Shown in pieces: positions 1 through 8,341 of a stretch of DNA of 51,209 nucleotides. How positions within the stretch are numbered: the first letter of the stretch is position 1; every line of letters begins with the position of its first letter. The DNA comes from an uncultured Prochlorococcus sp. Lineage in GTDB: Bacteria > Cyanobacteriota > Cyanobacteriia > PCC-6307 > Cyanobiaceae. The translations under genes and the position numbers were made by a program. Below the pieces are notes generated by a model. The model was given only the letters and a program-made list of their open reading frames with translations. It searched no databases and was not told the DNA's origin. The stretch lies in the NCBI GenBank assembly GCA_902536775.1, contig CACAYX010000006.1:1-51209 (forward strand), in the 5' to 3' direction.

Positions 1-1
1 T

Positions 2-103
2 ACTGGCAAACATTCTAAAATTTATAATGGCAGCAAAGATTTATTAGCAATTATCTATAACGAAGACGATATTTCTTTATCTGATAATTCCTTTTTGATT
101 TAA
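2..103 (+). CDS. C-terminal tail of an unidentified protein (cut by window edge)
   Basis: An open frame enters from the left edge and runs 33 codons to a TAA at 101-103. The last residues read NEDDISLSDNSFLI. The piece is too short to assign to a family; I see no recombinase signature in it. A hairpin with a T-rich tail follows at 110-132, which supports a real gene end here. It converges on the AlpA-like gene at 159-350. Confidence 0.4.
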   Translation, partial: TGKHSKIYNGSKDLLAIIYNEDDISLSDNSFLI

Positions 104-109
104 TTTTTA

Positions 110-132
110 AAAAACTAATTTTAAGAGTTTTT
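110..132 (+). terminator. Hairpin after the truncated gene, possible terminator
   Basis: AAAAACT (110-116) pairs perfectly with AGTTTTT (126-132) across a 9-base loop, and a T-rich stretch follows. The stem is AT-rich and so weak, but it sits seven bases after the stop codon of the truncated plus-strand gene. Confidence 0.35.
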
Positions 133-158
133 CTGTCTTTATTTAAGTTTTAAGATCT

Positions 159-350
159 TTACCAGTCACTTCTTCTGTTATCTATCCATTCTTGAATTTG
201 ATATTTCATAAAAATCATTCTTCCTGGGGATATTTTTCTTTTAGGAGGGAATTCTCTTCTTTTAACAAGTCTATTAATTGTAGAAATAGAAATTCCAAGA
301 AGTTTTGATACCTCTTTAATGGTTAAAAAGGGACGATTTTCTGAGTTCAT
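159..350 (-). CDS. AlpA/excisionase-like helix-turn-helix protein
   Basis: A 63-residue protein that is almost entirely one MerR-like winged helix domain of the AlpA / excisionase class. LTIKEVSKLLGISISTINRL (about residues 9-28) is the helix-turn-helix, followed by the basic wing and the closing IQEWIDNRR helix. Family knowledge: such small proteins are encoded by prophages, phage satellites and integrative elements, where they help excision or switch on an integrase. No integrase is visible in the window, so the element is either off the left edge or decayed. An 11-bp tandem repeat lies one base before the ATG and may be its operator. The ATG at 350 is the natural start, because the domain begins within ten residues. 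Confidence 0.7.
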   Translation of the reverse strand: MNSENRPFLTIKEVSKLLGISISTINRLVKRREFPPKRKISPGRMIFMKYQIQEWIDNRRSDW

Positions 351-351
351 T

Positions 352-373
352 TGGTGGGGAAATGGTGGGGAAA
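352..373 (-). repeat. Perfect 11-bp tandem repeat abutting the AlpA start codon
   Basis: TGGTGGGGAAA occurs twice without a gap (352-362 and 363-373). On the minus strand this reads TTTCCCCACCA twice, one base before the ATG of the AlpA-like gene. It is GC-rich against a very AT-rich background. It may be an operator bound by the AlpA protein or an arm/core site of an integrating element. The CCCCACCA end also resembles a tRNA 3' end, but no tRNA is attached. Confidence 0.6.
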
Positions 374-410
374 TATATCAAAATCGCAAAATTCTTATGT
401 CATATTCAGT

Positions 411-505
411 CATACACCTTCAGGAAACATCACCCTGACTTCCGCCCGGGGAGTTTATAAATTCCAAAAAGTTATTCAAAGTCACCCTAAAAAGTGACTT
501 TTACT
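411..505 (+). ncRNA. Probable Yfr2-family (Cyano-1) small RNA
   Basis: Two hairpins with a single-stranded linker match the layout of the cyanobacterial Yfr2 (Cyano-1) RNAs. The 5' hairpin pairs TCAGG (420-424) with CCTGA (434-438) and presents GGAAACA (423-429), the heptamer by which that family is known. The 3' hairpin pairs AAAGTCAC (478-485) with GTGACTTT (494-501) over an 8-base loop and runs into T-rich sequence, as a Rho-independent terminator would. The total of about 95 nucleotides fits the family. The start is only an estimate; TATTCA at 403-408 could serve as the -10 box. The call rests on the remembered motif and predicted folding; no alignment was run. Confidence 0.68.
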
Positions 506-572
506 TCTTTGACCTCTTTTTTGTAAATTGTGGTTAGTCGAAGATATAATCAAGTATATTTTATATTGTAAT

Positions 573-671
573 AAGAACAGTATATAGAACGTTTTAAATA
601 ATCAAATATATAGTTATAAGTATAGATTTAATTAATAAAATTGTTTTTTAAGAACAGTAATTAGAACATTT
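573..671. repeat. Pair of 22-bp imperfect direct repeats
   Basis: Bases 573-594 and 650-671 agree at 19 of 22 positions, with starts 77 bases apart. Each copy contains AGAAC twice, 12 bases apart (start to start), so AGAAC occurs four times. The surrounding 502-786 stretch holds no convincing gene. The regular spacing suggests protein binding sites or a remnant repeat; there is no identified regulator. Confidence 0.5.
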
Positions 672-683
672 ACTCAATTCCCC

Positions 684-713
684 AAAAAAACGAAAAAAAT
701 AAGATCATTGATC
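684..713 (-). terminator. Weak terminator-like element after the 119-residue gene
   Basis: Read on the minus strand, GATC-AAT-GATC (713-703) is followed by two runs of T (700-684). It lies about 75 bases beyond the stop of the minus-strand gene at 787-1146. The stem is only four base pairs, so this could as well be chance in AT-rich DNA. Confidence 0.25.
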
Positions 714-786
714 GATTTTCTTTTTTAAAATTAAGACATGTATATTTGTTTATATCGTTTGAATTACTACACCATTGAAGTAAATT

Positions 787-1146
787 CTAGTCATCCCACA
801 TATCCTTTTTCTCTTGATCCAAATTATTCCTTTCAAGTAATTCTATTCTTTGCTTCTGAGAATCTATTTCTGTTTCAATTACGTTTTTATCGTCAATGTA
901 TTTTGTTTGTATTTCTAAGATATTTATTTCAAATTGTTCTCCAAAAAAATCGGACATTTCTCTCCATGCTTCCATTTCCTCTTCTTTGCCAATAGTATCG
1001 TTTATCTGATGAGAAATAATTTCTAATACATATTTTTTAAGTTCTTGATGACTCATAGATTCAACTTTTTTTTGAATGTAAAGTTCTTTAAGAGTTTCTA
1101 GTTGTTTTTTTGATAAATCAGAATAGATAATAGACTTCTTTTTCAT
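787..1146 (-). CDS. Hypothetical protein, 119 residues, charged and helical
   Basis: Not recognised. The protein is rich in Lys, Glu and Gln, has no cysteine or membrane segment, and looks wholly helical; the C-terminal third (about residues 75-112) has the heptad character of a short coiled coil. The N-terminal part, with MSHQELKKYVLEII near residues 31-44, resembles small conserved proteins of Prochlorococcus that lack a function. An 85-codon frame on the other strand (738-995) covers most of the same bases, but its Phe/Leu-rich product looks like a shadow. The gene stands alone between the small RNA region and the rpaA leader. Confidence 0.6.
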   Translation of the reverse strand: MKKKSIIYSDLSKKQLETLKELYIQKKVESMSHQELKKYVLEIISHQINDTIGKEEEMEAWREMSDFFGEQFEINILEIQTKYIDDKNVIETEIDSQKQRIELLERNNLDQEKKDMWDD

Positions 1147-1547
1147 AGAAACTTAAATTTTTTTTAATATAGACAAAATTATGAGTTTGTACATTTTGGA
1201 GAAATTAAATAATTTCAACTTAGTTAATTCCTATTCGAAACTGAAATCTCCATTTAATTCAATTTTTTTAAATTTTATAATGGCATTCTGAATTAGATAT
1301 TCTTTCAATTGGAGCGATTATTTGCTTCTAATTATCCTTAGATTATTAAGAAAAAGTAAATAGAATCGAAAGAAATTCTAAAATTTCAACTTTTTAAAAA
1401 TTAATAATTTCTATCTAATCATTTGCTATCATTAAGTTATTTGATAAATCTAATTGATAAAATTGTTTACATTAATTCAGCAATCTTTATAAATTCTTGA
1501 GAGAATCATAATACTAAAAGTTAATTTTATTTTAATAGTTCATTAAT
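1147..1547. other. 401-base non-coding leader before rpaA
   Basis: No open frame of note on either strand. One imperfect hairpin is visible: AATTGGAGC (1307-1315) pairs with GCTTC-T-AATT (1324-1333) with one G-U pair and one bulged T around an 8-base loop; no T-run follows, so it is not a typical terminator. A promoter candidate is listed separately. Other divergent gaps in this window are about 15-120 bases, so this gap is unusually long. Confidence 0.5.
1466..1493 (+). promoter_or_regulatory. Candidate sigma-70-type promoter of rpaA
   Basis: TTTACA at 1466-1471 and TATAAA at 1488-1493 are 16 bases apart and lie about 55 bases before the rpaA ATG. This is a consensus match by eye in AT-rich DNA, so chance is a real alternative. 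Confidence 0.3.
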
Positions 1548-2330
1548 ATGAAAATTTCAATCCTTTTAATAGAAGACGATCGTGATATGCGTGATTTGGT
1601 GGCTAGACATTTAGAACATTCTGGTTTCGATGTCCAAAAAGCTGAAGATGGAATTAAAGGACAAGCATTAGCTCTTCAATATTCACCAGATTTAATACTT
1701 TTGGATTTAATGTTACCAAGTGTTGATGGTTTAACTTTATGCCAGCGACTAAGAAGAGATGAAAGAACATCAAACATACCAATCTTGATGATAACTGCCT
1801 TAGGTGGCCTTAAAGATAAAGTTACCGGGTTTAATTCTGGAGCAGATGATTACATTACTAAACCATTCGATTTAGAAGAATTATATGTACGCATAAAAGC
1901 TTTATTAAGAAGAACCAACAGAGCACAATTAAATTCTAGTAACCAGCAAGAAATATTAAATTATGGCCCTTTAACACTTGTACCGGAAAGATTTGAAGCT
2001 ATATGGTTTGAATCTCCTGTGAGGTTAACGCATCTTGAATTTGAACTTCTTCATTGTCTTATGCAGAGACATGGTCAAACTGTATCACCAGCATTAATTC
2101 TTAAAGAAGTATGGGGATATGAACCTGATGATGATATTGAGACAATAAGAGTTCATATTAGACACTTACGCACTAAACTTGAGCCTGATCCACGCAAACC
2201 TATTTATATAAAAACTGTATACGGTGCTGGATATTGTCTTGAGTTACCCATTGGTTCTCAAGTGGAAACTGCTAGACAGGAGTTCATTCAAGCAAGAAAT
2301 CCTGACTTGATAAATTCTGCATTAGATTAA
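1548..2330 (+). CDS. rpaA: Response regulator RpaA (OmpR/PhoB class)
   Basis: A 260-residue two-domain response regulator. The receiver (about 1-120) has the acidic pair D10/D11, phospho-acceptor D53 in LLDLMLP, and K in ITKPFD. The C-terminal winged helix (about 140-238) contains [19 protein letters not shown] and [20 protein letters not shown]. The stretches [23 protein letters not shown] and [16 protein letters not shown] are characteristic of RpaA rather than RpaB. In cyanobacteria RpaA is phosphorylated by SasA under control of the Kai clock and drives day/night transcription; Prochlorococcus keeps it although it lacks kaiA. No kinase gene is next to it. The ATG has no Shine-Dalgarno. 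It ends 2 bases from the convergent holB. Confidence 0.92.
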   Translation: MKISILLIEDDRDMRDLVARHLEHSGFDVQKAEDGIKGQALALQYSPDLILLDLMLPSVDGLTLCQRLRRDERTSNIPILMITALGGLKDKVTGFNSGADDYITKPFDLEELYVRIKALLRRTNRAQLNSSNQQEILNYGPLTLVPERFEAIWFESPVRLTHLEFELLHCLMQRHGQTVSPALILKEVWGYEPDDDIETIRVHIRHLRTKLEPDPRKPIYIKTVYGAGYCLELPIGSQVETARQEFIQARNPDLINSALD

Positions 2331-2332
2331 TC

Positions 2333-3295
2333 TCATATATCTTCCATTGAAATTTTTAGAAAAGCTATTTCCCATGCCAACCTTGGTTGAATGTTTTTTC
2401 TTAAGAGGTATTTCAAATTTTCAAGTTTTTTAACTAAACCGATACTTTTTGTTTTTCTCCACCAAATTGTTTGAATTAAATTTACTAAACAAATCTGTTG
2501 AAAAATTTCTAATTTTTCAGATATTGATTTAGATATTTCTAATATTTCCAGACTATTTTTAATTGGAGAATCCAATTTTTTCATAATTTCATCTGAAAAA
2601 TTATTCCAAATTTCAATATTTTTCAATAATTGATTTGGAGATCCATTCGCAGAGTTTATTAAATCTTCCAATTTTAATTTTGCATTTATCTTTAATTTAG
2701 AATCATCTAAATATTCTGTTAAAATTAACTCTATTTGTTTAGTAGATAAAGATCGAAATCTGACGATTTGACATCTTGAGATGATCGTATCTAAAAGAAG
2801 GTTTAATTTAGATGTTAGTAAAATAAAAATGCCGTTACTAGGCTCCTCTAAGGTTTTTAAAAGGCAATTTGAGGCAGCTTCGTTTAAGAGGTGTGCATCA
2901 ATAATCAAAACAATTTTTTTTTCTGAGTTAATTGATTTTTGACTAAGAAAAGTTTTGATATTACGTATTTGAGCAATTTTAATAATCTCAGAACCACTTT
3001 TTATTGTTTTTTCTAGATCGAAACTTCCTGAACTTTTTGTTGGCAAAACAGAATCAGGTTCAATAATTAAAAAATCAGGATGATTATTGTTTGAAATTCT
3101 CTCTTCAACATTTTCGCTTGGTGAAGACTGTTTGAAAATCTCTTTTATAAATTGAAGTGCAGTTTGCTTTTTGCCTAATCCTTCAGCACCATAAAATATA
3201 TAACCATTAGCCAATGATTTGTTTTTAACTATGTTCTTAAGAAAGGTATTGACTTCTTCATTCAAGAAAAAATTATTTTTTTTAACCTCAATCAT
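2333..3295 (-). CDS. holB: DNA polymerase III delta' subunit
   Basis: A clamp-loader AAA+ subunit of 320 residues. The N-terminal ATPase fold carries a P-loop-like [11 protein letters not shown] (about residues 36-46), the [14 protein letters not shown] strand, and SRCQIVRF, the SRC motif conserved in clamp-loader subunits. The cysteine-rich zinc module that E. coli delta' and gamma carry after the P-loop is absent; the matching segment reads [15 protein letters not shown]. It overlaps tmk by four bases (ATGA at 3292-3295), the usual tmk-holB order, so the two are probably translated together. The role is loading of the beta clamp during replication. Confidence 0.85.
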   Translation of the reverse strand: MIEVKKNNFFLNEEVNTFLKNIVKNKSLANGYIFYGAEGLGKKQTALQFIKEIFKQSSPSENVEERISNNNHPDFLIIEPDSVLPTKSSGSFDLEKTIKSGSEIIKIAQIRNIKTFLSQKSINSEKKIVLIIDAHLLNEAASNCLLKTLEEPSNGIFILLTSKLNLLLDTIISRCQIVRFRSLSTKQIELILTEYLDDSKLKINAKLKLEDLINSANGSPNQLLKNIEIWNNFSDEIMKKLDSPIKNSLEILEISKSISEKLEIFQQICLVNLIQTIWWRKTKSIGLVKKLENLKYLLRKNIQPRLAWEIAFLKISMEDI

Positions 3296-3930
3296 TTGTT
3301 ATTAGAAAAATTGTTTAGCAAAGTCTCTTTAATTTGATTAGAAATAGTTTTAATATTTTGTGAAGCAGATATTACTCTCCAGTTTTTTTGTTTGGCTATT
3401 AGTTTGAAACCTTCATTTACTTTTTCTAAAAATCTAATACCTTCTGATTCTATTCTGTCTGGAATTTCATTTTTTCTTCGGTATATGCTTTCTTCTGGAG
3501 AAATTTCTAAAAAGAAAGTGAGATCTGGAGATACTCCTTGACATACAATGGATTCAATATTTTTAATTATTTCTAAATTTATATTTCTTCCATAACCTTG
3601 ATAAGCCAGTGTGGAATCGGAAAATCTATCACTTATTACCCAATCATTATTATTTAAAGCAGGTGAAATAATTTTGGAAACGTGTTCAGCTCTATCCGCA
3701 GAATAAAGCAATAATTCTGCCAGAGATGAAGGCTTGTTATTTTCATGGTTATCAAGAATCAGTCCTCTAAGTTTTTTTCCTAGAAGACTGCCTCCAGGCT
3801 CTCTAGTTTTGATTAATTTAGACCCTTGCTTTATTAGACCACTACTAGGAAGCCATTTAGATAGTTCATCTATTTGAGTAGTTTTACCACATCCATCAAT
3901 ACCCTCAATAACGATAAATTTTCCTTTCAT
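3292..3930 (-). CDS. tmk: Thymidylate kinase
   Basis: Phosphorylates dTMP to dTDP for DNA synthesis. The 212 residues are normal length. The P-loop [12 protein letters not shown] is at about 8-19, TREPGG at about 43-48 binds the nucleotide, and the DR of [16 protein letters not shown] (near residue 100) is the TMP-binding motif. It lies between the copper ATPase, whose TAA directly abuts its ATG, and holB, which it overlaps by four bases, so the three genes form one tight operon. Confidence 0.92.
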   Translation of the reverse strand: MKGKFIVIEGIDGCGKTTQIDELSKWLPSSGLIKQGSKLIKTREPGGSLLGKKLRGLILDNHENNKPSSLAELLLYSADRAEHVSKIISPALNNNDWVISDRFSDSTLAYQGYGRNINLEIIKNIESIVCQGVSPDLTFFLEISPEESIYRRKNEIPDRIESEGIRFLEKVNEGFKLIAKQKNWRVISASQNIKTISNQIKETLLNNFSNNK

Positions 3931-6225
3931 TTAATCTAAAGACAAAGCATTAATTACAACTGTAATAGAGCTAATAGCCATCAATAATGCTGCTATTGAC
4001 GGAGTAAGAAGAATACCGTATTTAGGGTATAAAATGCCGGCGGCTAAAGGTATAGCTAGTAAGTTGTAACCAAAAGCCCATGTTAAATTTTGCTTTATTT
4101 TTCTTATAGTTTTTTTTGCAAGATTTAAGGCGTAGGGTAATCCATTTAGTTGATCTCCCATTAATACTACATCTGCATTTGCCTTGGCTATTTGAGTTCC
4201 TGATCCTACCGCAATTCCTAAGTCTGAGGATGCTAAGGCTGGGACATCATTAATACCATCACCAATCATTGCTACTTTATTATTAATTTTTAAATTTTCT
4301 ATATTCTTAAGCTTCATTTCAGGAAGAAGATCCCATTTTACTTCTGTTTCTTTACAACCAATTTTTTTTGCTAAAGCTAAAACTGTTTGTTTCCTATCGC
4401 CACTTAAAATGTTAATTTTAAATTTGTTTTCTCTCAAATTTTGAACTGTTTTAATTGAATCATCTCTGAGTAAATCTCCTAGCAAAATAAAGCCTAATAA
4501 CTTATTTTTGATACTTACACCAATGATAGTGTTCGTTTTTGTTTCTTCATTTTCAATGACTTTTTTTGCATTACTATCAAAAATTATTCCTTTGCTTAGT
4601 AACCATTCAATATTTCCAATATTAATAAGTCCATCAATTGACTCAAGTTCTCCAGAAATACCTCGCCCTGAATGAGTAAAAATTTTTTTTATTGGAAATA
4701 ATATTAAATTTTGCTTTTTTGCCTCTTGCATTAAGGCATCTGCGATTGGATGTCTGCTTTCTTTTTCTAAACTGGCAGCTATTTTTAATAAAAATGAATG
4801 ATCATCATTATTTTTGTAATCAACAATGAAAGGCCTACCTTTTGTCAAAGTACCTGTCTTGTCAAAAATAATGTGATTAATTTTTGAAGCCATCTCTATT
4901 TTATCCCCGCCTTTAAATAAAACCCCTTTTTTTGCTGCTTTACCTGTTGCGACAGTGATTACAGTTGGGGTGGCCAAACCTAATGCACAAGGACAAGCTA
5001 TTACTAAAACGGCAATTGACAATTGAATTGCTAAACTCAGGAAATTTTCAGCATTACTTCCAAGCGAAGTATGAAGTGTATGGCTTGAGTGAGTGATTAA
5101 TTCATAGTTGTGACTTAATAAATCAGGCCATATGTTTCTTGCCCCCTTCCACCAAAAGAAGAAGGTTAAAGTAGCAAAAATAAGTACAAAGTAAGTAAAT
5201 TTACCTGCAATTTCATCGGCAATACTTTGAATGCGAGGTTTTCTAGCGTTTACAGACTCAATAAGATTTACTAGTTTTGCAAGAGAAGAATCTCCTCCGA
5301 CCTTTTGTACTTTAAGTCTAAGAGTTGAATTAAGATTTAAAGACCCACTAGATAGATTTTCACCTTCTTTTACTTCTATAGGTTTGGATTCTCCAGTAAT
5401 ATGTGAAACATCAACATATGAATTACCTTGGGTAACAATGCAGTCAGCAGGCACTCTGTCTCCTGCTAAAACTTGAATCTCTTGATCAGGTCTTAAAGTG
5501 TTCACTCTTATTGATTTTATTTGATTGTCTTCAGTGTAGATATTTGCCATTTCAGGTTGAAGATCTAATAATTCTCCAATGGATGAACCAGTTTGATATC
5601 TTGCTCTTTCTTCTAAGTAACGCCCAATCAGTATGAAGCCTAACAGCATAACTGGCTCATTAAAAAAACAAGGAAAACCAGTAGCAGGAAATATTAAGGA
5701 TAGAAGACTTGTTGTATATGCGCTAATTACTCCAAGAGCTACTAAAGAATCCATATCGGGATGGTTCTTAATAAATGATTTAAATCCATTAAGAATTATT
5801 CCTCTTCCAGGAAATAATAGAGCTAACGTTGCTAATGAAGCGTGAAATAATATATTCCCTAATATTGGAAAATTTATATATCTTCCTTCTGCAAGATGAC
5901 CTAATCCTGAAAATAATAAAAGTAATAGGGCAAAAGTTAGTTTTTTCCATTGATTAGTCCACTTCTTTTTTTTTTCTAATTCTGATTTATTAATTTTTTT
6001 TGAAAAATCATTTATGTAAATCTTTGATGGAAAACCATTCTCTTTTAGATTTTGGAGAACTGATTCTATTTCAATATGTTTCTGGGTAATTTCAAAATAA
6101 GCACTTTCGGTAAGCAAGTTAACAGAAACATTTTCAATACCATCAGAACTATTCAATATTTTTTCAACAGTACTAACGCAACCTCCGCATTTCATTCCTT
6201 TAACGCTTAATTGAATGCTCTCCAT
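3931..6225 (-). CDS. Cu(I)-type P1B ATPase (heavy-metal pump)
   Basis: A 764-residue metal-transporting P-type ATPase. An N-terminal HMA domain carries MKCGGC (C13, C16). Hydrophobic helices follow at about 97-205; TGES at 278-281 is the actuator loop; CPC at 411-413 lies in the transport helix; DKTGT at 455-459 holds the phosphorylated Asp; SRHP and GDGINDVPAL complete the nucleotide and hinge motifs. CPC plus one CxxC points to Cu(I)/Ag(I). Cyanobacteria use two such pumps (CtaA at the plasma membrane, PacS at the thylakoid) to supply plastocyanin; which one this is cannot be settled here. The loop before the CPC helix has four His residues (372-385). It heads the tmk-holB operon and diverges from ycf3. 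Confidence 0.88.
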   Translation of the reverse strand: MESIQLSVKGMKCGGCVSTVEKILNSSDGIENVSVNLLTESAYFEITQKHIEIESVLQNLKENGFPSKIYINDFSKKINKSELEKKKKWTNQWKKLTFALLLLLFSGLGHLAEGRYINFPILGNILFHASLATLALLFPGRGIILNGFKSFIKNHPDMDSLVALGVISAYTTSLLSLIFPATGFPCFFNEPVMLLGFILIGRYLEERARYQTGSSIGELLDLQPEMANIYTEDNQIKSIRVNTLRPDQEIQVLAGDRVPADCIVTQGNSYVDVSHITGESKPIEVKEGENLSSGSLNLNSTLRLKVQKVGGDSSLAKLVNLIESVNARKPRIQSIADEIAGKFTYFVLIFATLTFFFWWKGARNIWPDLLSHNYELITHSSHTLHTSLGSNAENFLSLAIQLSIAVLVIACPCALGLATPTVITVATGKAAKKGVLFKGGDKIEMASKINHIIFDKTGTLTKGRPFIVDYKNNDDHSFLLKIAASLEKESRHPIADALMQEAKKQNLILFPIKKIFTHSGRGISGELESIDGLINIGNIEWLLSKGIIFDSNAKKVIENEETKTNTIIGVSIKNKLLGFILLGDLLRDDSIKTVQNLRENKFKINILSGDRKQTVLALAKKIGCKETEVKWDLLPEMKLKNIENLKINNKVAMIGDGINDVPALASSDLGIAVGSGTQIAKANADVVLMGDQLNGLPYALNLAKKTIRKIKQNLTWAFGYNLLAIPLAAGILYPKYGILLTPSIAALLMAISSITVVINALSLD

Positions 6226-6238
6226 ATTTTCACGATTG

Positions 6239-6254
6239 AAGCAAATTAATGCTT
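6239..6254 (-). promoter_or_regulatory. Short inverted repeat upstream of the metal ATPase
   Basis: AAGCA and TGCTT flank AATTAA, 14 bases before the ATPase ATG and within the 120-base divergent gap to ycf3. It could be an operator for metal control or part of the mRNA leader. The stem is short and no regulator is known for it. Confidence 0.25.
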
Positions 6255-6345
6255 GGCTTAATATTTAACTATAATAATAAATGTAATAGACTTTTTAAAT
6301 AGTTATTTTTTAAATTACTATATTAATTTTATTCAATTTTGAGTA

Positions 6346-6867
6346 GTGCCTAGTAATCAAAACAGAGACAATTTTATTGATAAAGCTTTTACTGTAATTG
6401 CTGAATCTATTGTAAAAATAATGCCTATCGCTGAGAAAGAAAAAAAGGCATATATTTATTATAGAGATGGATTAGCTGCACAAAATAATGGGGATTATTC
6501 GGAGGCATTAGAGTATTACAAAGAGAGCTTACTGCTTGAAGAAAACAAAATTGATAGGGGTGAGACTTTAAAAAATATGGCAATTATATATATGAGTAAC
6601 GGTGAAGAGGATTTGTCTATTGAAACTTATGAAAAAGCATTAGTAGAAAATCCCAAACAGCCATCATGCTTGAAAAATATAGGTTTAATTTATGAAAAAA
6701 GGGGAAGATATGCTGAGCAAAATGGTGATTTAGATCAGAGAGATATTTGGTTTGATAAAGCTGCTGAAGTCTGGTCTAAAGCTGTGAGACTTTATCCAGG
6801 TGGGTATCTAGATATTGAGAATTGGTTGAAAAACTCTGGCAGAAGCTCAATTGATTTGTACCTTTGA
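6346..6867 (+). CDS. ycf3: Photosystem I assembly protein Ycf3
   Basis: A 173-residue tetratricopeptide protein that acts as a thylakoid-associated chaperone in assembly of photosystem I. The N-terminus [19 protein letters not shown] is the family signature, which supports the GTG start at 6346. Three TPR units span about 36-140, including [40 protein letters not shown] and [19 protein letters not shown]. It is full length. It diverges from the copper ATPase and ends five bases from radA, so any terminator must lie inside radA. Confidence 0.92.
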   Translation: MPSNQNRDNFIDKAFTVIAESIVKIMPIAEKEKKAYIYYRDGLAAQNNGDYSEALEYYKESLLLEENKIDRGETLKNMAIIYMSNGEEDLSIETYEKALVENPKQPSCLKNIGLIYEKRGRYAEQNGDLDQRDIWFDKAAEVWSKAVRLYPGGYLDIENWLKNSGRSSIDLYL

Positions 6868-6872
6868 TTTTT

Positions 6873-8234
6873 TTATTTTGATAAAGAATAATCGACCGCT
6901 TCTTGAATATTGGATATCTCTTTGATATTGATTAGATTTTGAAAATTATGATTTAGTTCTTCCTCTAGTTTTGGCACTACGATATTTTTGATCCCTAATC
7001 TTACAGCTTCTTCTATCTTTGTCCGAAGGTTATTTGATTTTCTAACTTGACCGCTCAAACCCAATTCCCCAATAAATGAGCTACTAGCTAAAGGAGGAAT
7101 ATTTTTAAAACTTGAGAAAATTGATATCGCTACACCTAAGTCAGATGATGGATCATTAATCTCAAAACCCCCACCAGTAGCTATATAACAATCAAATTCA
7201 GATAATTTTATCCCTACATGTTTTTCAATAACAGCTAGAATTTGATGCAATCTATTTATGCTTATTCCAGTTGTAGTACGTCTTGGGTTACTGTAGAAAG
7301 TTTTATTTACCAGTGCTTGTATATCAACTGCTAATGGTCGAGTGCCTTCATTTGTAATCGTAGTTGTTACACCTGAAATATTTTCTTTATTTGTAAAAAT
7401 TGAACTTGGGTTTTTTATCTCTCGTAAACCCTCTTCAAGCATTTCGAAAATTCCAATCTCGAAGGTCGATCCAAATCGATTTTTTATACTTCTTAGTAAT
7501 CTATGAGAGGAAATATTATCTCCTTCAAAGTTTATTACTGTATCAACTAAATGCTCTAGAGTTTTAGGTCCAGCTAAAGCACCATCTTTGGTTACATGAC
7601 CAATTATTAGAAGAGCAATATTATTGTCTTTGGCAAGATTTTGCAATTCAGATGAACATTCTCTAACTTGAGAAACCGATCCTGGAGAACTTTGCATTTC
7701 ATGATTATGGATGGCTTGAATACTATCAATAATTGCGAAACTTGGATTTACACGTTTGATCTCTTCAATGATTAGGGATAAATTGGTTTCTGCAAAAATT
7801 TGTAAATCAATACTGTTTTGATTTAATCTTTCCCATCTAATTTTTACTTGTTCTAAAGATTCTTCTGCAGTTATATATAAAACTTTCTCATTAAGAGATA
7901 TTTTTCCTGCTGATTGAAGAACTATTGTGCTTTTACCTATACCTGGTTCTCCCCCTAATAAAACAACAGATCCAGGTACGATTCCCCCTCCCAGTACTCG
8001 ATCAAATTCCCTAAAACCACTTGTAAATCTTGATATTTTTTTTGATGAAATCTTGTTAAATGGTATAGATTTTTTATTATTTTTTATATTTTTTATTTCT
8101 TGATATTTAGATCTCTTACTTTGTATTTCTTCAACAATGGAATTCCATGAGTTGCAATTTACGCATCTACCAAAGTATTGAGAAGTTTCAGATCCGCAAT
8201 TCTGACAAATAAAAGTAGATAATTTGTTAGACAT
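6873..8234 (-). CDS. radA: DNA repair protein RadA/Sms
   Basis: A 453-residue branch-migration factor of recombination repair. A four-cysteine zinc finger (C10, C13, C24, C27) is followed by a RecA-like ATPase with Walker A GGEPGIGKS (94-102), a Walker B region ending in AIIDSIQ, and the RadA-specific KNRFG motif. The C-terminal third is the Lon-like domain (ALVNKTF through LGLSGQVRK). All family parts are present and length is normal. It diverges from rpaB with a 107-base gap. Confidence 0.93.
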   Translation of the reverse strand: MSNKLSTFICQNCGSETSQYFGRCVNCNSWNSIVEEIQSKRSKYQEIKNIKNNKKSIPFNKISSKKISRFTSGFREFDRVLGGGIVPGSVVLLGGEPGIGKSTIVLQSAGKISLNEKVLYITAEESLEQVKIRWERLNQNSIDLQIFAETNLSLIIEEIKRVNPSFAIIDSIQAIHNHEMQSSPGSVSQVRECSSELQNLAKDNNIALLIIGHVTKDGALAGPKTLEHLVDTVINFEGDNISSHRLLRSIKNRFGSTFEIGIFEMLEEGLREIKNPSSIFTNKENISGVTTTITNEGTRPLAVDIQALVNKTFYSNPRRTTTGISINRLHQILAVIEKHVGIKLSEFDCYIATGGGFEINDPSSDLGVAISIFSSFKNIPPLASSSFIGELGLSGQVRKSNNLRTKIEEAVRLGIKNIVVPKLEEELNHNFQNLINIKEISNIQEAVDYSLSK

Positions 8235-8341
8235 TTAGTCTCTGAATGAAGTAATGGAACTAGAATGTTTGGGATATTGCCCCTCTACAAGTTAGATTAG
8301 ATTAATAATAAATTCTCTTACTGATTAGCTAATAGAAACAA

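Noticed and set aside
738-995. 85-codon open frame on the plus strand
   Set aside because: It covers the minus-strand 119-residue gene in antisense; the product is a Phe/Leu/Tyr-rich string with no domain look, typical of the reverse of Lys/Glu-rich coding DNA.
1460-1475. HLR1-like half site before rpaA
   Set aside because: Only one TTTACATT half is present; the needed second copy is missing.
5231-5845. Two plus-strand frames inside the copper ATPase gene
   Set aside because: They are antisense shadows of conserved P-type ATPase coding sequence with no separate signals.
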